A stretch of DNA of 19,676 nucleotides. It comes from Nitrososphaerota archaeon. GTDB lineage: Archaea > Thermoproteota > Nitrososphaeria > Nitrososphaerales > Nitrosopumilaceae. The stretch covers positions 1 to 19,676 of the forward strand of contig VHBM01000021.1 of assembly GCA_016871975.1 (NCBI GenBank), written 5' to 3'. Shown piece after piece: positions 1 through 5,962 of this stretch. A program made the position numbers and the translations under genes. Numbering within the stretch: the stretch's first letter is position 1; the number at the start of each line of letters is the position of its first letter. The notes under the pieces were generated by a model. The model was given only the letters and a program-made list of their open reading frames with translations. It had not been told where the DNA came from and did no database searches.

Positions 1-408
1 GCATTCACACCAGCACATTGGTGGCTATACAGTCACTTTGTGGCTCTGCCACTGGGTTGGGGTGCAGTTGCAATCTATGACAGAAGAGTTCCAATTCTTA
101 GAGGTCCAAACAACTCTATGAACACCGGCCTAAAGATGACCATTCTTGGCTATCTTGCAACCATGTTCACAATTGGAATCAATGAGATGTGGCACTTCTG
201 GTTTGTAGAGGAAATCTTTGCAGTACCAAACCACTGGATGTTCAACATGGGTGTAGTCGTGGCATTCATGGGCGCTCTAGCATATGTTGTTAGAGTCTAT
301 GCACGACTGGTCGAACTTGGCGCAGAAACACCAGGCGAGAACCCATATGTTGCTGAAATGTACAAGATGGCCCTAGAAGGCAAACTGTACAGCAGAGCAA
401 TTCCATAA
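1..408 (+). CDS. amoC: Ammonia monooxygenase subunit C, 5' end outside window
   Basis: The reading frame is open from base 1 (AFTPAHWWLYSH...) and gives the C-terminal 135 residues of archaeal AmoC. AmoC is a membrane subunit of the copper enzyme that oxidises ammonia to hydroxylamine, the energy-yielding first step in these archaea. Hydrophobic segments are visible around LKMTILGYLATMFTIGI and FNMGVVVAFMGALAYVV. The motif NEMWH followed twelve residues later by a second His (codons at 181-195 and 232-234) matches the spacing of the bacterial PmoC/AmoC copper site DxxxH-x12-H, but with Asn in the Asp position. The start and any amoB lie to the left of the window. amoX and amoA follow on the same strand in the order usual for marine group I.1a archaea. 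Identification is very secure. Confidence 0.97.
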   Translation, partial: AFTPAHWWLYSHFVALPLGWGAVAIYDRRVPILRGPNNSMNTGLKMTILGYLATMFTIGINEMWHFWFVEEIFAVPNHWMFNMGVVVAFMGALAYVVRVYARLVELGAETPGENPYVAEMYKMALEGKLYSRAIP

Positions 409-410
409 AA

Positions 411-430
411 GCGACTTTCTTTTTCTTTTT
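411..430 (+). terminator. T-rich termination tract after amoC
   Basis: Repeated CTTTTT units directly follow the amoC stop. Archaeal RNA polymerase terminates on oligo-T without needing a hairpin, so this probably ends part of the amoC transcripts. It runs straight into the amoX TATA box. This is an inference from base composition. Confidence 0.45.
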
Positions 431-431
431 C

Positions 432-442
432 TTTTATATACC
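432..442 (+). promoter_or_regulatory. TATA box upstream of amoX (with a second at 477-485)
   Basis: TTTTATATACC is a strong archaeal TATA box and predicts a start near 463, giving a leader of about 45 bases before the amoX ATG. A second, weaker element, ACTTAAAAG at 477-485, is centred about 27 bases before the ATG and would give a leaderless amoX mRNA. The first element is almost the same as the one before amoA (TTTTATATACT). Confidence 0.6.
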
Positions 443-508
443 CTAAAGTTAGATCGGTCCCATTCCTTGAAGAAAGACTTAAAAGCATTCTGAATATTAT
501 TATCGCAC

Positions 509-871
509 ATGACACTTCCGAAAGGATTTGGCTCAGCTGGCGGCGGAGGAGCAGGATCTGCCGACGTTGAACGAATGATTGGTCGTCGTGTTGAAAACAT
601 GACAGGCATGATCACAGCATCATACATTGCCGCATGGTTGGCAACATTTGGCGGAACAGCTGCTGGATATTTCTTTTATCCATGGGCATATCCAACACCA
701 AGTGGTCACTATGCATTCATTGTACTGACGATTGTTGAAGCCATTGGCTATCTCTTTTGCGTTAAAGTAACGCAAGAGGGCTCTAGAAAGCGAAGCAATG
801 GAGTTCTGGCAGCAACCCTTGGTGGAACTGCAGTCGGAACAGTCTTAATAGTGCTGTTCGTAGGCCACTAA
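509..871 (+). CDS. amoX: AmoX, archaeal ammonia monooxygenase-associated membrane protein
   Basis: A 120-residue protein between amoC and amoA. This position and the sequence identify it as AmoX, the small protein of unknown function found with archaeal amo genes and absent from the bacterial operon. The N-terminus is glycine-rich (GFGSAGGGGAGSADVE, near residues 6-21). Three hydrophobic segments follow at about residues 32-55, 67-86 and 98-119, with a basic loop (EGSRKRSN) between the second and third. It is proposed to be an extra subunit of the membrane complex; no catalytic residues are evident. It has TATA boxes of its own and is followed by a hairpin/T-tract, so it can be transcribed apart from its neighbours. 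ATG 509 is the only sensible start. Confidence 0.92.
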   Translation: MTLPKGFGSAGGGGAGSADVERMIGRRVENMTGMITASYIAAWLATFGGTAAGYFFYPWAYPTPSGHYAFIVLTIVEAIGYLFCVKVTQEGSRKRSNGVLAATLGGTAVGTVLIVLFVGH

Positions 872-873
872 CT

Positions 874-892
874 GTCCATTTTGGACTTTTTT
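874..892 (+). terminator. Hairpin plus T-tract between amoX and amoA
   Basis: GTCCA (874-878) and TGGAC (882-886) form a perfect 5-bp stem with a TTT loop, followed at once by TTTTTT and then CTATTTTT. It has the form of an intrinsic terminator three bases past the amoX stop. Combined with the two TATA boxes before amoA, it suggests that the amoX and amoA transcripts are at least partly uncoupled. Confidence 0.55.
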
Positions 893-941
893 CTATTTTT
901 CATATTTTAAATTAAATACGATCTTTATCCCTCTAGTAAAA

Positions 942-952
942 TTTTATATACT
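942..952 (+). promoter_or_regulatory. TATA box upstream of amoA (with a second at 907-919)
   Basis: TTTTATATACT is centred about 27 bases before the amoA ATG, so it predicts an almost leaderless mRNA. A second AT-rich element, TTAAATTAAATAC at 907-919, would give a start near 940 and a 35-base leader. A GATC site (920-923) lies between the two. Confidence 0.6.
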
Positions 953-974
953 CACCATATCATCAAAACCAGTA

Positions 975-1625
975 ATGGTCTGGCTAAGACGATGTACTCA
1001 CTACTTATTCATAGTAGTAGTAGCAGTTAACTCGACCCTGTTGACAATCAACGCGGGCGACTACATCTTCTACACAGACTGGGCTTGGACATCGTTTGTC
1101 ATATTCTCAATATCACAAACGCTGATGCTCGCAGTAGGTGCAGCATATTATCTGACATTTACGGGAGTTCCAGGAACAGCAACATACTACGCGCTAATTA
1201 TGACAGTTTACACATGGATTGCAAAAGGTGCATGGTTTGCACTGGGCTATCCATATGACTTTATCGTAACGCCTGTATGGCTACCATCAGCAATGTTGAT
1301 GGACTTGGCATACTGGGCAACAAAGAAGAACAAGCACTCCTTGATCCTCTTTGGCGGAGTATTGTGTGGAATGTCATTGCCACTGTTCAACATGGTAAAT
1401 CTGATTACCGTGGCAGACCCACTCGAAACTGCATTCAAATATCCAAGACCAACACTGCCTCCATACATGACACCAATAGAACCCCAAGTAGGCAAGTTCT
1501 ATAACAGTCCTGTAGCTCTTGGTGCAGGTGCTGGTGCTGTACTGTCAGTTACGTTTACGGCCCTTGGTTGTAAGCTAACAACGTGGACGTATAGATGGAT
1601 GGCCGCATGGTCAAAGTGGGACTAA
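975..1625 (+). CDS. amoA: Ammonia monooxygenase subunit A
   Basis: A 216-residue integral membrane subunit of ammonia monooxygenase, the usual marker gene for ammonia-oxidising archaea. It begins MVWLRRCTHYLFIVVVAVNS and carries typical archaeal AmoA stretches such as NAGDYIFYTDWAWTSF, WIAKGAWFALGYPYDF and KYPRPTLPPYMTPIEPQVG. Several membrane helices are visible (about residues 8-25, 40-62, 71-92, 120-143 and 181-200). The length equals the standard for archaeal AmoA. The start at 975 follows TTTTATATACT by one promoter spacing. It works with AmoB and AmoC in the cytoplasmic membrane. Downstream T-rich DNA (about 1634-1668) separates it from a convergent methyltransferase gene. Confidence 0.98.
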   Translation: MVWLRRCTHYLFIVVVAVNSTLLTINAGDYIFYTDWAWTSFVIFSISQTLMLAVGAAYYLTFTGVPGTATYYALIMTVYTWIAKGAWFALGYPYDFIVTPVWLPSAMLMDLAYWATKKNKHSLILFGGVLCGMSLPLFNMVNLITVADPLETAFKYPRPTLPPYMTPIEPQVGKFYNSPVALGAGAGAVLSVTFTALGCKLTTWTYRWMAAWSKWD

Positions 1626-1653
1626 ACCCAAAACCTCTTCTTTTACTTTATTT

Positions 1654-2514
1654 TTAATAATTTTTAATCAATAATTCAGTATGCCCTGTTCTTTTTTTAG
1701 AATCAGAGTTTATTGCACGGTTTGCAGAAATTTCCACAACCTTCCATTTTGATGAAAACAATCGCTTTACCTCTTTTGTGTTAGAGTTTGACAACAAAAC
1801 CTTACACTCTTTTTTGTCTAGTCTCTGGCAAAGTCTTGCAAGCCTTTGCAGATCGTCATATGTAAACTCGCATTTTGTGTAACTAGTAAAGTTTGCAGTC
1901 TTGCTTACTGGTTGGTATGGCGGATCAAAATATACAAAGTCGTCTTTTCTTGCATCATCAAGTATTGCTTCAAAGTCTTGGCACCTTATTGCAATGCTTT
2001 TTGATTGTAATATTTTAGAAACTGCCAAGAGATTTTCCTTGTTTACAATACTTGGGTTTGTGTATTTGCCAAGCGGGACATTAAACTGACCCTTACTGTT
2101 TACGCGGTACAGTCCATTAAAACAGGTCTTGTTCAAAAATAAGAGCCTTGATACTTTTTCTATCTGGCTTTTTGGCGCAGACTCTCTTATAGAATAATAG
2201 TATTCTCTTTGGTCTGCAAAATATCTGCTTGAATGTTTTTCAAGTGACTCTACTAGCTGGTCTACTTTATCTCGTATTGTAATGTATGCTAAGACTAGAT
2301 CAGAGTTTAGATCAGAGACTGTACATCTTAGATCTGAATTTTGGCCCAAAAGATGAAAAAGTACCGCACCGCCCCCAAGAAACGGCTCAAAATATGTATT
2401 GAACTTTTTTGGGATGTGCTTTTGTAGTGACTCGATTAGCTGTCTTTTTCCTCCCGCCCATTTTACAAATGGCTTTGGGCTTGTGGCAAATATCTGGCTG
2501 TATTGTTGCTTCAA
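1654..2514 (-). CDS. dam: Dam-type DNA adenine methyltransferase (probably GATC)
   Basis: A 286-residue alpha-class N6-adenine methyltransferase of the Dam/M.DpnII/M.MboI type, which transfers methyl from SAM to adenine. Visible motifs are the SAM-binding FVKWAGGKRQLI (residues 16-27), YFEPFLGGGAV (41-51), the Dam hallmark FNGLYRVNSKGQFNVPLGKY (132-151) and the catalytic DPPY (197-200), with C-terminal TGHTELLIKNY. GATC specificity is inferred from the hallmark segment. The start is TTG; no ATG lies upstream of the SAM motif. It converges with amoA and ends 28 bp from it. No restriction endonuclease is adjacent, so it looks like an orphan methyltransferase, possibly acquired by transfer. Its ends are intact and the catalytic motif is complete. 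Confidence 0.92.
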   Translation of the reverse strand: MKQQYSQIFATSPKPFVKWAGGKRQLIESLQKHIPKKFNTYFEPFLGGGAVLFHLLGQNSDLRCTVSDLNSDLVLAYITIRDKVDQLVESLEKHSSRYFADQREYYYSIRESAPKSQIEKVSRLLFLNKTCFNGLYRVNSKGQFNVPLGKYTNPSIVNKENLLAVSKILQSKSIAIRCQDFEAILDDARKDDFVYFDPPYQPVSKTANFTSYTKCEFTYDDLQRLARLCQRLDKKECKVLLSNSNTKEVKRLFSSKWKVVEISANRAINSDSKKRTGHTELLIKNY

Positions 2515-2603
2515 TAGGAAATACTGTTTATTTCAGATTCTAGTTGATGGGCGAAAAAAAGATCACAAGCTGTGCAATATTTTTTAATCAAAATAAGAGC
2601 CAA

Positions 2604-2677
2604 AGCTTCGAGCGGGATTTGGACCCGCGACCTTTACCTTACCAAGGTAACGCTCTGCCAGGCTGAGCTATCGAAGC
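2604..2677 (-). tRNA. tRNA-Thr (GGT)
   Basis: A complete cloverleaf on the minus strand: acceptor GCTTCGA/TCGAAGC, D stem GCTC/GAGC, anticodon stem TTACC/GGTAA, loop TTGGTAA with anticodon GGT, variable AGGTC, T arm GCGGG-TCCAAAT-CCCGC. Discriminator base 73 is U (position 2604), as in archaeal tRNA-Thr. No intron and no encoded CCA. A TATA-like AATTATAAAG lies about 25-30 bases upstream (near 2700-2709). Confidence 0.96.
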
Positions 2678-2772
2678 ATAAAGTTGGCTCTATTGTGTTC
2701 TTTATAATTTTGATTATGAAACAGCAAAAACACTAAACTGTTAAATTTCGCGCAAAATGTAGCAAGTTTTGT

Positions 2773-2891
2773 GGAGGGGTAGTCAAGCCTGGCCAAAGAA
2801 GCTAATGCTTTGGATACGCGAGACTTAAGATCTTACAAAATGGGTGATCTCGTCTCTTAGGGGTTCGTGGGTTCAAATCCCACCTCCTCCA
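2773..2891 (+). tRNA. tRNA-Leu (TAA) with two BHB introns
   Basis: The acceptor GGAGGGG/CTCCTCC, T arm GTGGG-TTCAAAT-CCCAC, a 14-nt variable arm and A73 (2891) define a type II tRNA. The gene is 119 nt against a mature length of 85. Intron 1 is 2799-2815 (17 nt), inside the 3' D stem; removing it restores GTC/GAC. Its BHB is perfect: central helix CCAA/TTGG, bulges AG^A and AT^A, inner helix AGC/GCT. Intron 2 is 2830-2846 (17 nt) at the canonical 37/38 site, with central helix CTTA/TGGG. Removing it leaves anticodon stem CGAGA/TCTCG around the loop CTTAAGA, anticodon TAA. The promoter is probably GTTAAATTT near 2739-2747. The exact ends of intron 2 could shift by one base because an A occurs at both junctions. 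Confidence 0.92.
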
Positions 2892-2892
2892 C

Positions 2893-3279
2893 TTATTTTG
2901 GATGTCTAATTCCTTTTGCGTTTAAAATTTCGTAAACATCAGGAAGTGAAAACACAAAACCAACATGGAAACAATTTTTTTCCTCACATAGCTGGCAGTA
3001 AAGCTCGCCGCGCTGAATTGTTACCTCGGCAATTCTGTTTTTGATATTATCTTTGACAATGACTCTATCATCATCAATTGAAACCTTTTCAAGCTTGGGT
3101 GCATATTTTGCAAAGGTCTTGTCTTTCTGCATTGTCTGCTCTAGCATGTATGTGATATAGCCTGCAAAGCTGTTGACACCCTTCATTGCAAGCTCTTGCT
3201 TGTTTTTCTGGTAGATCTCATAGTACCTGTCATACACTGTGTCAGAAACTGTAATTGACTTGAATCCTTCTTTTGGCAT
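2893..3279 (-). CDS. Small ribbon-helix-helix-like protein with C-terminal Cys/His cluster
   Basis: A 128-residue protein, family not named. The N-terminus (FKSITVSDTVYDRYY, then a helix to about residue 31, then GVNSFAGYITYMLEQ) has the strand-helix-turn-helix layout of small DNA-binding ribbon-helix-helix proteins. The C-terminal half holds C95-x2-C98-x4-C103-x-H105, a plausible zinc site. ATG 3279 is preferred over the in-frame ATG at 3309 because GTTAAATAAAT (3308-3318) acts as a TATA box whose predicted start (about 3286) falls between them. The gene ends two bases from tRNA-Leu, transcribed convergently. A regulatory role is an inference; protein-protein roles are equally possible. Confidence 0.75.
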   Translation of the reverse strand: MPKEGFKSITVSDTVYDRYYEIYQKNKQELAMKGVNSFAGYITYMLEQTMQKDKTFAKYAPKLEKVSIDDDRVIVKDNIKNRIAEVTIQRGELYCQLCEEKNCFHVGFVFSLPDVYEILNAKGIRHPK

Positions 3280-3359
3280 GGTACCCTTACCGTACATTAA
3301 AGTACGCATTTATTTAACATTTCTTGTTGACTCTGTGTATATCTTACGTCAGCTTTTTT

Positions 3360-3833
3360 TCAAGACTTTGTAATGTATTTTATGTGCTGGAAAAAGTAAA
3401 AGCTCCCAAGTGGAAAACTAAATCCTCCACCAAGGGGAATGTTTCGTATCACTTCCTGATGGACTAGTCTATATCCTTCTCTTGTAAGCTTGTCTACCTC
3501 GTCCATGAACTCTTTTGTTTTGCCAAGCTTTCGAAGAACTATGGCAATAGCATCGGTTTTATAGTAAACAAAGTCTTTTGATCTAAAAATTTTTTGAAGA
3601 TCCAAGCCCTCACTTTTTAGGTTGCCTAGCTGCTCCGCTGTGAGATTTTTTGTAATGCCAAGGTACTCTTTGCTTTGGTCCTTTATCTCACCAAGATGCT
3701 CTGTAAATGATTCTGTTGCATTTTGTACCTTGTCTTTTATCTCCTCTGACTTTCTAAGATATTTTGCCGTTTTCTTAAAACCATCTACTATCTTTTTTGA
3801 GCTATCCTTTGGTTCCATAAAATAATGTGCCAA
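3360..3833 (-). CDS. Uncharacterised helical protein
   Basis: A 157-residue protein that I do not recognise. Residues 8-85 are rich in Lys/Glu and read as long amphipathic helices (KKIVDGFKKTAKYLRKSEEI, then EHLGEIKDQSKEYLGITKN), suggesting coiled-coil or helical-bundle structure. Residues 88-132 contain a more mixed region with VYYKTDAIAIVLRKLGKTKE. The tail has GGGFSFPLGSFYFFQHIKYI, a hydrophobic glycine-rich stretch that could contact membrane or a partner. No catalytic motif is seen. The start at 3833 fits the TATA-like TTTTTTAAAATATC (3855-3868); MEPKDSS (ATG 3818) is an alternative. It diverges from the regulator at 3907 across 73 bp. Confidence 0.7.
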   Translation of the reverse strand: MAHYFMEPKDSSKKIVDGFKKTAKYLRKSEEIKDKVQNATESFTEHLGEIKDQSKEYLGITKNLTAEQLGNLKSEGLDLQKIFRSKDFVYYKTDAIAIVLRKLGKTKEFMDEVDKLTREGYRLVHQEVIRNIPLGGGFSFPLGSFYFFQHIKYITKS

Positions 3834-3877
3834 GCAGGCGATAAAAACATAGTTGATATTTTAAAAAACTAATTAGA

Positions 3878-3885
3878 TTTTATAC
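3878..3885 (+). promoter_or_regulatory. TATA box of the 3907 regulator gene
   Basis: TTTTATAC is centred about 26 bases before the ATG at 3907, predicting a leaderless mRNA. The divergent gene at 3833 has its own element at 3855-3868. A GATC site (3886-3889) abuts this box. Confidence 0.6.
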
Positions 3886-3906
3886 GATCCTGTCTTTGTA
3901 TCAATC

Positions 3907-4800
3907 ATGGCAAAAGGCTACAAGGAAAGTGACATTAGACAAAAGCTAGTCGAGATTTTACAGGACTCAAAGACTGGGCTTTCTGGAGTCGAGATTTCAG
4001 AAAAACTTGGAATCAATAGAATGACTATGACAAAATATCTTAACGTCTTTGCAGCAGAAGGACTAGTCCAGCAAAAAAATATTGGAAACATAAATCTGTG
4101 GTTTGTAGAGGAAGGAACAGAACAGTTTAGTTTTCCTTCAGACTATTTCAAGGTAAAAACAAAGTATCTTGAGGCACTGACTGGCTCATCATCGCAGGTT
4201 GTGAACCTGATTAGAAACTGCATCCATTCTGGAGCGACAATTCCAAAAATCATGACAGGGATACTAATTCCTGCAATTGACTCTGTTGAGGAGCTTTACC
4301 AACAGGGAAAAATCGGAAAATCAGAGCAAAAATTTCTAAACTCACTTATTTTGCAGTCAATTCAGATAACAAATGTACTGCATGCAGAAGAAAACCTGCA
4401 AAAAAATGTCATCTTGATTTCTGATGATACAAAAAATACATTGTACTCAGAGGCAGCTGCTGTATCATTTCGCTTCAATGAATGGAAGGTATTCAATCTT
4501 GGCAACATGTCAGATGCAATTGATGCACTATTTGATCTGGACTTGCAAAAACTACTAGGTAAAGTCTGGAAACAAAAAAACAGCATCATGATAGTTGTAG
4601 TCTTTTCATCATCAGAGGACAGCTTCAAGTTTTTTGCAGAGGCAATCAATGCAATCAAAGCAAAGTCAGGAAAAAGACTACACCTTGTACTGTGTGGTAA
4701 ACTAAAGAAAAAGACAACTGCAAAGGCAGACCTTGTAGCAGAAAACCTAGAAGATGTACTACAGTGGTCAGAGACTACATACGAAAGTTTTGCTAAATAA
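3907..4800 (+). CDS. HTH regulator with degenerate B12-sensor (CarH/LitR-like) layout
   Basis: 297 residues. An N-terminal winged-helix/HTH occupies about residues 8-70 (VEISEKLGINRMTMTKYLNVFAAEGLV). Residues 97-155 resemble the helical cap of cobalamin-binding regulators: GILIPAIDSVEELYQQGKIGKSEQKF (118-143) has the form of the cap segment 'LIPALxxVGxLWxxGxIxxAxEHF'. Residues 166-270 alternate strand and helix (KNVILISDD, WKVFNLGN, SIMIVVVFSS, LHLVLCG), as in a Rossmann B12 domain. However, the cobalamin ligand motif DxHxxG is absent (SDDTKNTLYSE instead), and the cap Trp and EH residues are Tyr and EQ. I infer a transcription regulator that keeps the B12-sensor scaffold but senses something else or nothing. 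It ends five bases from tRNA-Ile, transcribed convergently. Confidence 0.72.
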   Translation: MAKGYKESDIRQKLVEILQDSKTGLSGVEISEKLGINRMTMTKYLNVFAAEGLVQQKNIGNINLWFVEEGTEQFSFPSDYFKVKTKYLEALTGSSSQVVNLIRNCIHSGATIPKIMTGILIPAIDSVEELYQQGKIGKSEQKFLNSLILQSIQITNVLHAEENLQKNVILISDDTKNTLYSEAAAVSFRFNEWKVFNLGNMSDAIDALFDLDLQKLLGKVWKQKNSIMIVVVFSSSEDSFKFFAEAINAIKAKSGKRLHLVLCGKLKKKTTAKADLVAENLEDVLQWSETTYESFAK

Positions 4801-4804
4801 AAAA

Positions 4805-4893
4805 TGGGCCGAGTGAGATTCGAACTCACGACCTTTCGATGTCTGAATAAGTTTTATCAGTCGAACGCTCCAGCCAAGCTGAGCTACCGGCCC
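4805..4893 (-). tRNA. tRNA-Ile (GAT) with one BHB intron
   Basis: Minus-strand cloverleaf: acceptor GGGCCGG/TCGGCCC, D stem GCTC/GAGC, anticodon stem TTCGA/TCGAA, T arm GTGAG-TTCGAAT-CTCAC, A73 at 4805. A 14-nt intron (4841-4854) sits at 37/38 with a perfect BHB: central helix CTGA/TCAG, bulges TA^A and AC^A. Spliced loop CTGATAA gives anticodon GAT. The promoter AACTTAAATGAC (about 4917-4928) overlaps the stop codon of the neighbouring thioredoxin-like gene. Confidence 0.95.
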
Positions 4894-4920
4894 TCAAAAA
4901 ATTCTCTAGACAGCAGTCAT

Positions 4921-5478
4921 TTAAGTTTGTTCTTTCCACTTTATCGAACAACCAATCGAAGGATCAAAATCTTTTTCAATTTTTTGTCCTAAGAGAAATT
5001 TCTCAATATTTTTTATCATTGTCTTTTCAGTCGCAGTGTCTTCTGGCTTCATTGCATTATCCAGTCTTCCATGAAAGATTAGCTTTCTTTCCTTGTCAAA
5101 TAGAAACGGATCAGGTGTACAGACTGCACCATACCTTCTTGCAACCTCTTGGGTCTCATCAACAAGATAGTCAAACCTTAGACCCTTTTCCTTTGCAATC
5201 TTTTTCATGCTATCATAGCTGTCATCTGGATAGTTTGTTGGATCATTGCTGTTTATTCCAATTACCGCAACTTTGCCCTTGAACTTTTGGTCAATTTCCT
5301 TGATTGCCTCAAGGTGTGACTGGACATATGGGCAGTGGTTGCACATAAAAATCACCAAAAGGCCACCATAGCTTTTGTAGTCGGCAAGCGAGTGTCTTTT
5401 TCCATCCACCCCAAGCAGATCAAAGTCAGGTGCCTTGCTTCCTGTCTTTAGAACAACTTCGGATTTTAGCAGCACCAT
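4921..5478 (-). CDS. Thioredoxin-fold (redoxin/AhpC-TSA type) protein with CNHC site
   Basis: A 185-residue protein of the redoxin/TlpA-like superfamily. Residues 13-50 read GSKAPDFDLLGVDGKRHSL, then a beta strand (GGLLVIFMCNHCPYV), placing the CxxC-type redox motif C46-N-H-C49 at the start of the first helix. GAVCTPDPFLFD carries the conserved proline region expected opposite the active site, with one more Cys. Another Cys lies near the C-terminus (IGCSIKWK). It probably acts as a thiol oxidoreductase or peroxiredoxin-like antioxidant protein. No signal peptide is seen, so it is likely cytoplasmic. It is monocistronic; its 3' end holds the promoter of tRNA-Ile. The fold is secure, the substrate is unknown. 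Confidence 0.9.
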   Translation of the reverse strand: MVLLKSEVVLKTGSKAPDFDLLGVDGKRHSLADYKSYGGLLVIFMCNHCPYVQSHLEAIKEIDQKFKGKVAVIGINSNDPTNYPDDSYDSMKKIAKEKGLRFDYLVDETQEVARRYGAVCTPDPFLFDKERKLIFHGRLDNAMKPEDTATEKTMIKNIEKFLLGQKIEKDFDPSIGCSIKWKEQT

Positions 5479-5559
5479 ATTACAAACAAAACGACTCTAA
5501 TTCAATAAAATCTTTCTCAAGACAACAATTAAAATCCACACTACAATCAAAGCATCAGA

Positions 5560-5634
5560 GGGCTGATAGTTCAGTGGTAGAATGCCCGCCTTGCACGCGG
5601 GAGGTCAGGGGTTCAAATCCCCTTCAGTCCACCA
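5560..5634 (+). tRNA. tRNA-Ala (TGC), CCA encoded
   Basis: Acceptor GGGCTGA/TCAGTCC, D arm GTTC-AGTGGTA-GAAT, anticodon stem CCCGC/GCGGG, loop CTTGCAC with anticodon TGC, T arm AGGGG-TTCAAAT-CCCCT, A73 at 5631. CCA at 5632-5634 is encoded, unlike in the other four tRNA genes here. No intron. The likely TATA box is CAATTAAAATCC (about 5526-5537). Confidence 0.96.
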
Positions 5635-5703
5635 ACATTTTGTTTTTCACAAATTTTTGTATTTTTTAAGCAGCGATCATTTTTGGAACACGAACAGCCG
5701 GTG

Positions 5704-5713
5704 GATTTAAATA
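5704..5713 (+). promoter_or_regulatory. TATA box of the 33-residue membrane peptide gene
   Basis: GATTTAAATA is centred about 28 bases before the ATG at 5738, the same spacing seen for clear leaderless genes in this window. It supports the small reading frame as a real transcript. Confidence 0.6.
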
Positions 5714-5737
5714 CCAAAAGTTGTCGTTGAAAATAAC

Positions 5738-5839
5738 ATGGGATATGAATCATCTATAGCAGTCTGGATTCCTCTAATTGTAGGACTCGCACCCGGATTG
5801 GTCTATTGGTTTGTCATTACCGGAATGAGAAAACGATAA
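5738..5839 (+). CDS. 33-residue single-span membrane peptide
   Basis: ATG to TAA encodes MGYESSIAVW then IPLIVGLAPGLVYWFVITG and MRKR. One hydrophobic span (about residues 7-29) ends with a positively charged MRKR tail, giving an N-out/C-in orientation by the positive-inside rule. A well-placed TATA box (5704-5713) and no other gene in the 300-base gap support its reality. The function is unknown; it could be a small subunit of a membrane complex. Comparative conservation was not tested. Confidence 0.6.
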   Translation: MGYESSIAVWIPLIVGLAPGLVYWFVITGMRKR

Positions 5840-5914
5840 AGGAATTAACCCAAAAAACATCTTTTTCTTCTTTAGGCTCAATGTATAGTAAAACCTTCTA
5901 GTCTGCTTTGTTGA

Positions 5915-5927
5915 TATTATGATATAC
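5915..5927 (+). promoter_or_regulatory. TATA-like element of the secreted-protein gene
   Basis: ATTATGATATACT predicts a transcript start near 5948, downstream of the in-frame ATG at 5933 and upstream of ATG 5963. It therefore favours 5963 as the true start. Confidence 0.45.
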
Positions 5928-5962
5928 TGCATATGATTAATGACTTTGAACACCAAAAATTG

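Noticed and set aside
3280..3309. Upstream ATG (MRTLMYGKGT...) as start of the RHH-like gene
   Set aside because: It lies between the TATA box and the predicted transcript start, so it would not be in the mRNA.
5933..5962. Upstream ATG (MINDFEHQKL) as start of the secreted protein
   Set aside because: It would bury the signal peptide behind ten residues, two of them acidic, and precedes the predicted transcript start.
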